From positions 12,749,646 to 12,813,645 of the forward strand of contig JALIRH010000018.1 in NCBI GenBank assembly GCA_023055505.1: DNA of 64,000 nt. Direction: 5' to 3'. The position numbers and the translations under genes were made by a program. The notes under the pieces were generated by a model that was not told where the DNA came from, ran no database searches, and saw only the letters and a program-made list of their open reading frames with translations. Shown here piece by piece: positions 50,901 to 61,652 of this stretch; positions within the stretch are counted from its first letter, which is position 1, and every line of letters begins with the position of its first letter. This DNA is from Callipepla californica brunnescens (lineage: Eukaryota; Chordata; Aves; Galliformes; Odontophoridae).

Positions 50901-53900
50901 TATTTGTTTTTCCCAATGGAACTCTTTATATTCGCAATGTCTCCCCCAAGGACAGTGGGATCTATGAGTGCATTGCTGCCAACATGGTGGGAGCTGCCAG
51001 AAGAATAATACAACTTCATGTGAAGAAACAAGCATCTAATGCTAAGATCACTGGGAGCTCTCCTCAGAGGACAGATGTAACATATGGCAGCATACTGCAT
51101 TTGGACTGTAGTGCTTCTGGTGACCCCTGGCCTCGGATATTATGGAGGTTACCTTCCAAAAGGATGATTGATTCCCTACACAGGTAAATTACTATTTCAG
51201 GTGTTGCAGCTAAACTAAAATTTGAGCAGACTTTAAGAAAAGAGAACTTATATCTGTACAAGCTTTACTTTTGACTTCTGTGAGTTTTGAGTTAGACCTT
51301 AAACCATTAAGGAAGAATCTGAAATTGTATTGAAAGATGGTCAAATTGTAATTTAGTATAACTTTCCTGAAAGCAGTAGTACTCTTGAAAAGTCAAGTTC
51401 AAGTGTTCAGTATAATCTGCCACTATTTGTCTTATATAGCAAGAAGTCTCTGTAAACATAGCAAGAAGTCCAGCGCCAAAAAGTCTTGTTCCAGAGTATG
51501 TAATTGTGTACTTAGAGTTTGCATAGATGCGTACTTTGCCCCAGAAGAACTGGGATCACTATATTTCACTTTTAATTATAGTTATCATTATACAAGGTAA
51601 AGATGGGACAAAGAAATCATAATGATTTAAGTAATCATGAACATTTTAACATTAGATAAACTAGTATTACCTTACTAAAAGGTGCTTATAATGCCTTCTC
51701 TAATGTTCATTATATCAAGTAAAGTATTACTTCTCCAAAGCAACAAAACTGTCCTCCGACTTTGCTGCAAACACAGTTTATGAATTCTATTCGAGCACTG
51801 TAGATTTACAAGAAATATATTGAAATTTAAATGCACAGTAGTCAGTAGTTTTCTTAATAGTGGAATGTTGTCAGCATTTTTTTCATTGGGCAAACAATGT
51901 ATTTGGGTAATGTATAGATAGTACAGAATCCAGAATTTATTTTATGCTTCATAGTAGCATAGAGCCACCGAGGAAATCATTTCCAGGCACAATAAACTAA
52001 TTTATAATTAATAAACTAATAAACAATAAACCCATAGTGCACTGGAAAGTAATAATAATCTTTTAGCACTTTGCAATTATTTTTTCCCATATTTTTGAAG
52101 TTTAGATCATTAATAAATTAATGCTGTGGAAGTTACCTACTCTGCATTATTGAGTCTGAACATTTTGCCTCTTTGAGATTTTCTGAGGGTTAAAAATGTT
52201 GAATCTGAGATCATGGGAAGTAGCTCATCTTGATTTGTTTTCTGAGTACTCAAGTGCCAGACTCCATAGTTACATTCCATACAGGTTTGTATGGAGTATA
52301 CAATTCAGACATGACACATTTCAGTGTTAGAGAATTCAGCATATGTAGTCACAAGAGTCAGAATAATGGAGTAATATTAAAGTCATTGCACAAAACAGGG
52401 TCGAATTGTTTGGTTATGAGTCAGTGGAATTATTTTTTTCCATTTGCTTTTTCATGTGACTTTCTTGGGTATTTCAGACCACCTAATTGTCTAACAACAG
52501 CTGTGCTCCTGTGTTTCCATGTTGTTGGGTTGCCATTACCATTTTTCCTCAGGTTACACTCTATAATTACTTTCTAGTAAGTGATTTTGCAACTCATGTC
52601 CTCTTTTCTTTCCTTACAGTAACTTGGAGACAAGAATCAAAGTATTCAGCAATGGGACTTTGGTTGTCCATTCAGTTACAGATAAAGACGCAGGAGATTA
52701 TTTGTGTGTGGCTCGCAATAAGATTGGGGATGACTATGTGGTCCTCAAAGTGAATGTGATGATGAAACCAGCAAAAATAGAACACAAGAATGAGAATAAT
52801 CACAAGGTCAAGTATGGAGGTGACCTGAAAGTTGACTGTGTAGCTACTGGTCTACCAAATCCTGAGATCTCCTGGGGTCTGCCAGATGGCAGCATGATCA
52901 ATACCTTCATGCAGTCAGATGATAGTGGCAGTCGGACAAAGAGATATGTGGTCTTCAATAATGGAACCCTGTATTTCAATGACGTGGGACTGAGAGAGGA
53001 GGGGGACTACACCTGCTATGCTGAGAACCAGATTGGGAAGGATGAGATGAAAGTACGGGTCAAAGTAGTGGCTGAACCTGCAACTATCCGAAACAAAACC
53101 TATGTCATTATTAATGTACCCTATGGTGATGTCGTCACAGTAGCATGTGAAGCCAAAGGAGAACCTACTCCCAAAGTAACTTGGCTTTCACCAACCAACA
53201 GGCCCATTCCTACTCTATCTGAAAAATACCAAGTATATAGGGATGGCACTCTTCTCATCCAGAAGGCACAAAGATCTGATAGTGGCAACTATACTTGTGT
53301 AGTGCGGAACAGTGCTGGAGAAGATCGAAAGGTAGTATGGATCCATGTCAACGTTCAACCTCCCAGAATCAATGGACATCTCAATGCAATAACATCCGTA
53401 AGGGAGACAGCCATCAGGGACAGCAGGAAGCTTATTGACTGCAAAGCTGAAGGCATTCCAGCTCCACGGGTACTGTGGGCTTTTCCAGAAGGGGTAATCC
53501 TGCCAGCCCCCTACTATGGAAACAGGATTACTGTGCATCGCAATGGTACTTTGGACATCAGAGGGGTGAGGCAGACAGATGCAGTGCAACTTGTATGCAT
53601 CGGACGGAATGAAGGAGGGGAAGCAAGACTCATTGTGCAGCTCCTCATCACAGACCATTTGGAGAAACCTTCATTCAGGGACCCTGTCAATGAAAGGATC
53701 ACTGCCATTGCTGGGCACAGCATTAATCTGAACTGCTCAGTCCAGGGGTACCCTGAGCCCACCACAAGCTGGATCCTTCCCAATGGCACTGAAGTACTGA
53801 GTGGCAGCCGTCTGCACAGATTTTACCATAAGCGGGATGGAATCTTACACATCAGTGGTCTCTCCGTGGGGGATGCTGGGACTTACCGCTGTACAGCCAG

Positions 53901-54531
53901 AAACCCAGGTGGTTATGTGGAACGGGTAGTCTTCCTGAAGGTGGGACTCAGGCCAGAAATCAGCAACCAGTATAACAATCTGGTGAGCATCATCAATGGA
54001 GAAACTCTGCAGCTCCATTGCATCACCCAGCCAAATCAGAGGGCACAGATCTCCTGGACGCTGCCCAATGGGATGGTCCTGGATGCCCCCCAGGCTGTGG
54101 GTCGCTTCTCCCTCCTGGAGAATGGCTCACTGACAGTGCGTGAAGCTTCTGTTTTTGACAGGGGCACTTACCTGTGCAAGGTGTCCAGTGACTATGGCAC
54201 TTCTATTATGAACGTGCCTGTCATCGTGATAGCCTATCCCCCCCGGATAACCAGTGAGCCAGCACCTGTCATCTATGCCAGGCCTGGAAATTCAGTGAAA
54301 CTGAACTGTATGGCCATTGGGATTCCTAAAGCAGAAATAACATGGGAGCTTCCAGACAAATCTCATCTGACAACAGGAGCTCAATCTCGTCTGTACGGGA
54401 ACAAATTCCTCCACCCTCAGGGGTCATTAGTCATTCAGCAGTCTTCTCAAAGGGATGCAGGCTTCTATAAATGCACTGCTAAAAATATTCTAGGCAGTGA
54501 TTCGAAAACAACATACATACACATATTCTAA
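38755..54531 (+). CDS. MXRA5: MXRA5 (matrix-remodelling-associated protein 5 / adlican), complete coding region in six exons
   Basis: This is a secreted extracellular-matrix-type protein of the LRR plus Ig superfamily. In mammals MXRA5 is linked to matrix remodelling and TGF-beta responses; its molecular partner is poorly known. The joined coding exons are 38755-38942, 42524-42653, 42980-43370, 44682-49670, 50283-51183 and 52620-54531 (8,511 nt, 2,836 aa). Every intron is GT-AG, with phases 2, 0, 1, 1, 2. Residues 1-26 are a signal peptide ending in ALA before C27. LRRNT (CPHPCACY) begins at 27, LRRs run to about 212, and LRRCT (NPWACDC) spans 217-275. Then come a conserved unnamed segment (about 305-470), Ig1 (475-565), Ig2 (566-662), a Ser/Thr/Pro-rich linker (663-1857) and Ig3-Ig12 (1858-2836). 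The chain ends in TTYIHIF followed by TAA. Order, length and motifs match mammalian MXRA5 as I know it; the closest alternative, IGSF10, has less similar sequence. No frameshift or internal stop was seen. Confidence 0.96.
39530..40202 (+). mobile_element. CR1 LINE 3' portion in MXRA5 intron 2 (plus orientation)
   Basis: The longest CR1 in the window, about 670 bp. Landmarks include CCAACAGTATCCTGGGCTCC, GGAGTACTGTGTCCAGTTCT, GAGCTGGGCTCATTCAGCCT, GAGTGGTGAGGCACTG, GGTCCCTTCCAACCTAAGCC and the terminal ATTCTGTGATTCTGTGATT. It has the same orientation as the gene, and its remaining coding sequence is broken. Confidence 0.96.
41179..41214. repeat. (TTTG)n simple repeat in intron 2
   Basis: About seven TTTG units with variants. 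Confidence 0.9.
42441..42489 (-). mobile_element. CR1 LINE remnant directly upstream of MXRA5 exon 3
   Basis: ATCATAGAATCATTCCAGTT, then GGAAGGGACCTGAAGAGGTC and ATCT, is the reverse-complement CR1 3' end reduced to about 49 bp. It stops about 35 nt before the exon 3 acceptor. Confidence 0.9.
42524..42653 (+). CDS. MXRA5: MXRA5 exon 3: LRRs 1-2
   Basis: This is a 130-nt exon between acceptor TTTTTTTTCCAG and donor CAG|GTAATG. It enters in phase 2 and leaves in phase 0. It encodes leucine-rich repeat sequence ([13 protein letters not shown] and [13 protein letters not shown]), with the LxxLxLxxN spacing of extracellular LRRs. A CR1 LINE remnant ends about 35 nt upstream of the acceptor. Confidence 0.93.
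42980..43370 (+). CDS. MXRA5: MXRA5 exon 4: remaining LRRs and first half of LRRCT
   Basis: The acceptor is TTTTTTTAAG and the donor is GGAG|GTAAGA; the exon is 391 nt, phase 0 in and phase 1 out. It encodes residues 107-236. Successive LRRs read [20 protein letters not shown], then [16 protein letters not shown], then [20 protein letters not shown] and [12 protein letters not shown]. The LRR C-terminal cap begins at NPWACDC, residues 217-223. Reading past the donor gives a stop at about 43429, so retention of intron 4 would truncate the protein inside LRRCT. Confidence 0.95.
44682..49670 (+). CDS. MXRA5: MXRA5 exon 5: giant 4,989-nt exon with LRRCT end, Ig1-Ig2, mucin-like linker and start of Ig3
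   Basis: The acceptor is TTTGCTTACAG and the donor is ACAG|GTAAGA; the exon is 4,989 nt (exactly 1,663 x 3), phase 1 to phase 1. It completes LRRCT (C241, C253, C256, C275) and continues through a conserved segment at about 305-470. Ig1 (CNV...QW...YHC) and Ig2 (LPC...NW...YRC) follow, then a Ser/Thr/Pro/Glu-rich linker of about 1,190 residues that probably carries O-glycans. The linker holds Lys/Arg-rich islands near residues 668-770 and 1153-1173. The exon ends in Ig3 (LIPC...ITWTKV). The open frame is continuous across the exon, and antisense ORFs within it are shadows. Confidence 0.97.
50283..51183 (+). CDS. MXRA5: MXRA5 exon 6: Ig3 end, Ig4, Ig5 and start of Ig6
   Basis: The acceptor is TTTCATCTTAG and the donor is CACAG|GTAAAT; the exon is 901 nt, phase 1 to phase 2. 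It encodes residues 1900-2200. Ig3 closes with DRGQYLC. Ig4 (1955-2051) carries MEC...ISWIFPD...DRGVYKC. Ig5 (2052-2148) carries IHC...IRWVL...DSGIYEC. Ig6 starts with LDC...ILWRLPS. The conserved B-strand Cys, C-strand Trp and F-strand DxGxYxC are present in each. Confidence 0.96.
52620..54531 (+). CDS. MXRA5: MXRA5 exon 7: Ig6 end, Ig7-Ig12 and stop codon
   Basis: The acceptor is TTTCCTTACAG; the exon enters in phase 2 and ends at TAA 54529-54531. It encodes residues 2200-2836. Ig6 closes with DAGDYLC. Approximate limits of the rest are Ig7 2249-2350, Ig8 2351-2445, Ig9 2446-2545, Ig10 2546-2642, Ig11 2643-2737 and Ig12 2738-2836. Domains are joined almost without linkers by short PP or KP turns. 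Ig9 has the F-strand Cys (C2526) in DAVQLVC and so lacks the usual tyrosine corner. There is no transmembrane segment or GPI signal after Ig12, which fits a secreted protein. Confidence 0.97.
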
Positions 54532-54896
54532 CGCTAAAACAAATGCCTTTGGCTGAGTACTGGAGTTCCAGACACTGCCAAGCAAGTGCAAGGAAAGTAC
54601 TGTTTGCAACAAATCCAGGAAGGCTGATGGCAGAAAAAAAAAGAATTCTGTTTTTGTGCAAAGTGCATTGCTTTTGTACTCAACATAGTAGTACTTCCCT
54701 GCAATAGAAGGAGACAGTAGATGTATCTAAATTGACATATTGGAAAAGGTCTTTAAATTGTTAAGACAACGTGATGTGTTTTTTCATGCTATCTTGTAGC
54801 ATTTGAGACCCAAAGTGCTCTATTCTTGTCAATAGTCCAAAGCTATTCCATGTTTTTAACAAGCACCTTAAAAGCACCAAAGAAGTATTAACTGTT

Positions 54897-54902
54897 AATA
54901 AA
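54897..54902 (+). terminator. Candidate polyadenylation signal AATAAA (proximal)
   Basis: Canonical hexamer 366 nt after the MXRA5 stop codon, with moderate U/GU content downstream (TTTAGTATTTTGTTGG). It could give a short 3' UTR isoform. Confidence 0.4.
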
Positions 54903-55080
54903 TGAGCTGCAGCGATAGAAGTGCTTTAGTATTTTGTTGGAAAAACATATTTTGATTTATCCCCTGCAGCGCTTTTGCATAACCTAGCCTTATAGAATAT
55001 GATTACTAACTTCTCTGTTCGTTCTCCTATCAGCTCTTCTAAATCAAACACTAATTTAGCAAATAAGAGTGATTTATTTT

Positions 55081-55086
55081 AATAAA
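55081..55086 (+). terminator. Candidate polyadenylation signal AATAAA (middle)
   Basis: Canonical hexamer inside a T/A-rich run, with less convincing downstream sequence than the distal site. Confidence 0.3.
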
Positions 55087-55317
55087 ATTACATGCAGACA
55101 TTAATTACCGTAACATAGAAACAAATCTTTTCCAGCTACTGCGGATGCTCCAGTCAAATCATCCATTATATATTTTATATATATATTTTAAATCAGACTA
55201 TGAGACTAGAAAGAGTAACAATTAATTTGGTCTCATTTTATAAATTATTGGTCTTTACAAGACTCTGATACGTTACAGTGTTTTATAATGTTAAGGTCAA
55301 CATACTGTACATTTTAT

Positions 55318-55323
55318 AATAAA
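55318..55323 (+). terminator. Candidate polyadenylation signal AATAAA (distal)
   Basis: Canonical hexamer 787 nt after the MXRA5 stop codon, with U-rich sequence just downstream. It is the best of the three candidates. Confidence 0.6.
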
Positions 55324-56367
55324 AAATATTTTCCAAAAATTGTATTCACTGAATTTTGTTTATTTTTTGAAGAAATAGTGATCTCCAAAGACTGAGGATA
55401 TAAAATTAAATCATAAGGCAGAATTGATATATTGTTATACATATGCTTTCTCTTTGTAAACGTGATTTCCTTATAAAAATGTAATGCTTCTGTTGTACAT
55501 AATTCAGAATATATTTACAGCTTTAATACTTCCAAACAAGGATGGTTATTTGAGTAATTAAATAATTTTAATAAGATTTATCTTATTCAACAGCAAAAAG
55601 TTGTTGAAATAATTGCTAGAAGTAGATGAATATGCCCACATATCCACTTGGAATTTTGAAAAAGTTTTAAACAGATTCTTTGAGGTATTCCTGAAGTCTT
55701 AAACTTCTGATTCATTGTAAGACATATGCTCTTTTAAAAATGATGGCAAAAAAGTGCTTTATTGTTTTTCTGTTGAGTACAACATGATGGTAGCAATGTA
55801 TTCAAATATTTACATTTTCTAAGAATGTAAACTTAATGATTATCACATAACATGATAGAATATTTGATAGAATCTATTTTAAGTTGGTGCAGGGTAAAAA
55901 GTTGGGTTTTGTAGTATGGTGTACTAAAATTGCACCTATGTTACTCAAATAAATAGCAGTAAATTTGTTTCCTACTGTTTAAATCCTTGGTCCCTAGATT
56001 AGCAAATCAAAACTTCAGTTGAGGAATATGTCTAAATATCTGGCAGGGAAGTTGCTGCTCAATAAAGGAGCTGAAGAATAAATGGACAAGTATTCAACAA
56101 CTTTAAAAATGGTCTTTTCTAATCTTGCCAATTTCCTAGAACATGTTAGATTAGGTATCTCTTCAGTTCCTTTGCTTAATTTTAAAACTTTATAGTAGTT
56201 CTTGTAAAAACGGTAATATTTAAAAGGGACTGAAGTTTTCATTGTATCTTGTCAAAATCAAGCACTTTTATTCATTTTTATTCTCTAATTATCATTTAAT
56301 GTTTAACTGAATTTAGAAATATTCTTGGATCCTGAATGACTTCTAGATTCTATTGTTATGCAAAAAA

Positions 56368-56389
56368 ACAACAACAACAACAACAACAA
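56368..56389. repeat. (ACA)n microsatellite
   Basis: About seven perfect ACA units. Confidence 0.9.
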
Positions 56390-57123
56390 AACCTACATTT
56401 CATCTGTTGGGATCAAATGAAGCATCTGATAATGTGTTATTCATGAATCCAGAATTTGCGTTGCTGCCCATGGTAGTTTTGGAAGCAGAAGAAACGAAAG
56501 ATTTGGCTTTAGAATTTTTAAGTCAGGTCAAGACCTGCATGCTTGCAAAATTCCCTCAGAATTGGATGTCACATTTTTTTAATGTGTTATAATTTCCATT
56601 ATGTTTATCTTTAACCTTTCATGAAAGCATATTACCAGTGAGAGGCCTGCAAAACACAATTTGCTTCCAAAAGAAATATCACTAGAACTTAACAAATATC
56701 AGATGAATATGTTTCACACTCAGGCAGAGTTTGGCCATATTTTCTGCTGTTTTTAGGCCTAACTCTGGATGTCACTCCATATGCTAAAATATTCATTAAA
56801 TGAAGGTAGTCATAAGACTGTGCATAAAAATCATAACTTCTTCCTTCATTAAGACACATTAAATAAATGAATGAAAATTTCGCAGTACTTTGAGGGCATC
56901 ACAACGCTATTTTTTTTTATTCAGAACCCCTCATTCATCTTTCAGACTAAGCAGGAGCCATGCATTCAAGGCCAGTGGAGCTTGTTCCTTTTCCATTTTT
57001 GAGAGGTGATGGGAAATGGAGTGGTTGCTCTTGATTTGTGAAGGTTTCGCAGTTTTTACTTGATTAATCAAAGTAAGTCCTGAATAGCTTCCATGGATAG
57101 AAAAAACTTGCCATTCCTTGGTG

Positions 57124-57124
57124 G

Positions 57125-57156
<32 letters not shown>

Positions 57157-57160
57157 TTTT
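57124..57160. repeat. (GTTTT)n simple repeat
   Basis: Five GTTTT units followed by a T run. Confidence 0.9.
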
Positions 57161-57550
57161 GCTTTGAAAATAGATTTTAAAAGATTTATTTGACAACTTT
57201 TTTTTGGAGAAATGAGATGTTTCAGTACAGCTGTTTTGATTACAAATTGTAATTGAAGTTGTCTATGCAATTTTTTGCTTTGGCTATAACAAAAAGTGGT
57301 TTATTGTGATCCCTAGAACTACTCTACAATCAATATAGGCAAAGGTAATGCCAGAAAAGAAAGGAAAAACAAGGAAAAAAAGGAGTTAAATAAGGTGTTT
57401 GCTCATACCATCAAAATCTGATGAGATCTCTAAAACACTAGCCAGTTCATTTGCACACGATTATGTGATTATCATCTTCGAAAGCTCATGAAGGCCAAGT
57501 GAGGCACAAGAGGTCTGAAAGAGTACTAATGCTGTAGTTGAGAAAACAGA

Positions 57551-57584
57551 ACAGTTGAACTCTGGTAACAGTTGAACTCTGGTA
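57551..57584. repeat. 17-bp tandem duplication
   Basis: ACAGTTGAACTCTGGTA occurs twice head to tail without mismatch, suggesting a recent small duplication. Confidence 0.9.
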
Positions 57585-58379
57585 TCAGTAGAAGTATTTT
57601 GTTAAGTTCATTACTAAACAGTCAATTGAAGAGCATCTGTAGAATAACTCACTGATAGGAAGCAGATGTTCTGCAAGTTTCCACCATAAATCATGTCAAA
57701 GCTAACTAGTTACCTCATAAAAGTAATTAGCTGAGAGAATGGGAAGAGATTGATATATTAAACAAATTTTTTTTACATAGTCACATAGAACAGCATGTTC
57801 TAATCTCTAAACTAAGGAAATATTATTATATTACAAAGTGAGAGGAACAGATATTTTTAAAACATTTGAAGAGGGGTCATGAATAACAGATTGTTCATTA
57901 TGAGAACATGTCAACTGAGTCCAGACCAGGTTTTCTTTTCTGGACCAGTACTGTTCCAAATTTAAAAAAAAAACTATCAGGTATAAAGAATACATTCTGA
58001 AAATGGGTGAGGAATATAAAACTTGAAGAGATTATAGCACATAAAAAAGACGATTCAGAATGATTGTAGACTGGTGAAATGGCTGGAAATTGGTCAGTTT
58101 AATTCACTAAATGCAAATACAATAATTTTATTTAGAAGGGGTAAATTGAATACACATATAGCAAACAAATGGTGAGAAAGGCATAGGAGTGGTATTATAT
58201 GGTATAATTATGATACTATTTCAACAAAACATCAGATTGAAAGGAGGGTTGTGTGAAGCAACACAATGGAAATAACAGAGATAATTACTCTCTTCCCAGC
58301 CAGGCACAAATATAAACAAATAGAAAAGAATCCAAGAAAGTGTTCTAGGAAAGTTAACCTATAAGGATAAGTTAAAATA

Positions 58380-58383
<4 letters not shown>

Positions 58384-58414
<31 letters not shown>
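58384..58414. repeat. Poly(T)31 tract
   Basis: Homopolymer of 31 T followed 16 nt later by an A11 run. No retrocopy is recognisable to its right on the minus strand. Confidence 0.95.
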
Positions 58415-58417
<3 letters not shown>

Positions 58418-61311
58418 TTCAGGGAAAAAAAAAAAGAGACAATATTAAACATATCAGGAATCAAGTGAGAAGTCCTTACAGAAGTAGTAAACAGTTGTTT
58501 CTCAGTCTCACTGAGGTTAGTATGAAGGAATAATTGGGTTAAGTTACTGCAAGTTAGTTGTAAGTATATAATAAGAAAACTCTGCAACTGTAATAGTAAA
58601 CACTATTATTATACCTGAAAGTATTGTAAATTTCCCATCTCTGGAATCAAGTAGAAACAGTTTAGTCAGATATTTGTCACAGAAAGTTGACATCCTGAAC
58701 TCAAGGAAAAGAAACTTAGAAATCTTGGGATTCCTTCAGTATCTACATTTCTATCTTTTTAACGTTTCTTTCAGTATAAATGCTAACTATAAGAAGCACT
58801 CTAGTATAACTGTATTATATAGTAACTATACTAATTCAGTGCACTGATGAAAGAAAGGTTTATTTGCTAATTTTAATCAACTCTTGTGCTTTCTAGTTAT
58901 GTAATCTTCATGGTAATCCATGAAGGGTTCTTAATGGTGGAGTGCACAGCAGATGTGGACACATAATAGATATGTCCAATTTAATGTCATTTTTATGGTG
59001 GAAATCTCATGGAGAGATTTCTAGAAGCTGCTGTGTAGGATAAACTCAGTATACCTCTGTTCTTTGAATAATTTATTTTATAAAGGCATCAGAACACTCA
59101 GAGCCGCTCAGAGCATAAACAAATAACTGCCAGGCCTTTAGGTATTTATTTTGTCTGACTTGTATTTCATTTATCAGTAAACAGAAACCATATTTTCAAA
59201 TGAGCATTCACCATATTTCAGTATAAAATTTCCCAAACCTATGCACATCTGCCTTGTACCTTCACTGTTACTTGTGTTATGTAATAAAGAGTATTCCCAC
59301 TCTCTTATTGTTTGCCACTTGACCATAGTGTGTTTCAAGTGATGAAATATGGTGTAAGATCTTGCAGAGAGCAATTAACACCCCATTAATCATCCCCAGA
59401 AGAAAATGCTCCCTGGAAAAGATACGCAATAAGACGGAATCCATTGCATGCAGTGAGGAAACACATGAAAGAAACACATGGAGAATTATCATCCTATGGT
59501 AGAAACATTGGTTTGTTAGTTGCCATATATTGACTTATAAAGATGAAGATCAGTGTATGTGTTCTACATGTTTGTGTGATTTTTCAGCTACTCACATTTT
59601 TCAAAGAGATGATACCATTTTTCCCTGAAAACCCTGTATTGCTGGTTCATTCCAGTAAAACTAACACCAAATAATTAGCATAAACAATAGTAACTTTGCT
59701 AGAATGGAATATATGTAGTAGGGATGAAGAGCCAGCCAAATGTTAACCTTCACTGATATCGTGTTGGGTTTCAGAGATTATGTAATAGAGGGAAACGGGG
59801 AATGCAATAGAGAGATGGGATCATAATTGAGAGGATTCCTCTCATGCTTCTTACCTTCCCATAGGCAAGATCCACTGTCACTCTTGAAACTGTGAGAGTG
59901 ATGCATCTGACACCTGGGGTAATGTGATGAAGGTGCTGCCATGACATTGGACTGCACCTGTGTACCACCTCCTACGCACTTGTTTAAATGTAAGGCCTCC
60001 ATAAAAGGAAATATATCTGTTGGCAGCAGTACTGGACTGTGGTTTCTTCCCTCTTCTGTGACTCCATTTGTTAAGCACAGCTGGACATAATATCAAAGAA
60101 TTTATGCTTTTTTGGTGTCTAATAGGCCAGATCACCAAGATGGAAGGAGGCAGAAATATGCGATGCCTCCCAGCTGCTGGTGACTAGAGATGGGATGAAA
60201 TGGTGTGAGTCTTGAAAAGTGCAGGGGTGGAATAACATGAGATGGACAGTTAGATTATAAAATAAAATGAATAAGTGGTGCTGTCAGATGTAATTGCCTC
60301 CTATGTGGCTCTGTATCATTCAAAGCACACCTGCATATTGTATAGCCCTTGAACTAACAACACATGCAGGAGGTTCCCAGTTAACTTTACTCACATCTTG
60401 ATAAATCATTAGGGCTGTGGCTCAAAAGTAGGTGTTTTTCATGATTTTACCATAAATGCTCAATGGATTGAGCCACTGTGCTCTCATATTAAGGACTTCC
60501 TTGTGCCTTTAAGAGCTTCTCTGAAAAAAATTACAAGTGAACAACACTTTCATTAACCTGCGGAAAAATAACTGGTAACCAAGGACAACAATTACATAAA
60601 GCTTCTGTAAAGCAAGCAAGTAAAACAGATACTGAAATGATTTGGAAAGTACTTGGACCCCAAAAAGTATAATAAAAAAAATTGCCAAGTTAACATTTTT
60701 TTTAACATAAAATGGTCCTCTTTAAAAAAAAAGAACATAGATATTTGATACAAAGGAACTTTTCTTATATGAAACTGAGGTTCATATTTAATAATTTGCA
60801 TTTAAAAAAATAATGTTGAAGTTTCTTCACACTTTGCAGGAGAGCTTGTTGAACTGTTTTTAGAAATGCTTCTAATAATTTGTTTAAAATTGAAAGTCTT
60901 GCTAGGCAGTTATAGTGACAGTATTGCTGTGTTATTGTTACAGTATCCACAGAAGGTGGGTGTACGTAATTACTAGAAAACTGTAACAGGCATGTTAACA
61001 TACTGTAACATTAACCTGTGTCATTAAAATAGTTCTTATAGATCATCTTTGGATCTCATGTCTATCACACAATATGTTGTTTGTGTGGGCAAGAGCATTG
61101 CTTACAAGGCACTCAGGTAAAGTGGGGTGACCTGATGTAATAGGTTACTACTATCAAAAAAAACACACTGTTATGCTTTCTTTTTTTTTCATAAATTTTC
61201 CCCTAGATTGCTTACAACATTTATTTTGTTTAATGTGGATTTCCACTCACTGATTTGCTAAAAAACTAATCATGGGTGGGGGAAGGGTGTGGTTAGAAAG
61301 TGGAAAGAAAT

Positions 61312-61652
61312 GAAAAGAAGAAGAGAAAAGAAAAGAAAGGAAAAGGAAGGAAAAAAGGAGGGAAGGGGGGAAGGAAGGAAGGGAAGGAAGGGAGGAGGGG
61401 AAGGAAGGGAGGAAGGGAAGGGAGGGAGGAAGGAAAGGGAGGGAGGAAGGGAAGGGAGGGAGGAAGGGAAGGGAGGGAAGGAAGGGAAGGGAGGGAGGAA
61501 GGGAAGGGAGGGAGGAAGGGAAGGGAGGGAAGGAAGGGAAGGGAGGGAGGAAGGGAAGGGAGGGAGGAAGGGAGGGAGGGAGGGAGGGAGGAAGGAAGGG
61601 AGGGAGGAAGGGAGGAAGGGAGGAAGGAAGAAAAAAAAGAAAAAAAGGAAAA
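61312..61652. repeat. 341-nt uninterrupted homopurine tract with hierarchical GA repeats
   Basis: Every base is A or G. The core (61412-61571) is built from a 17-bp unit, GAAGGGAAGGGAGGGAG. An 18-bp variant ends in GAAG. They alternate 17-17-18 to give a 52-bp higher-order period. The flanks are simpler GGAAG and GGGA repeats. Long open frames here are artefacts of stop-free purine sequence. Confidence 0.97.

Larger units (their letters stand above)
54532..55345 (+). other. MXRA5: MXRA5 3' UTR (end inferred)
   Basis: AT-rich sequence follows the stop codon. It contains AATAAA at 54897-54902, 55081-55086 and 55318-55323. The third is followed by a U/GU-rich stretch (TTGTATTCAC...TTTTGTTTA), so it is the preferred distal cleavage site here, with cleavage expected about 15-25 nt downstream. 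A further AATAAA at 55948-55953 could give a longer isoform. Confidence 0.6.
55346..61311. other. Intergenic AT-rich DNA downstream of MXRA5
   Basis: About 6 kb with no gene recognised. Contains (ACA)n at 56368-56389, (GTTTT)n at 57124-57160, a 17-bp tandem duplication at 57551-57584 and T31 at 58384-58414. A 79-codon open frame at 56353-56592 has no known motif. Confidence 0.5.

Noticed and set aside
53215..53658. Minus-strand 147-codon open frame under MXRA5 exon 7
   Set aside because: Shadow of the Ig-domain coding sequence on the plus strand.
56353..56592. 79-codon open frame starting in an (ACA)n repeat
   Set aside because: Starts in a microsatellite, no known motif, no splice context; only weakly protein-like in appearance.
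58384..58590. T31 as the tail of a minus-strand processed pseudogene
   Set aside because: No recognisable coding, SINE sequence or target-site duplication to its right.
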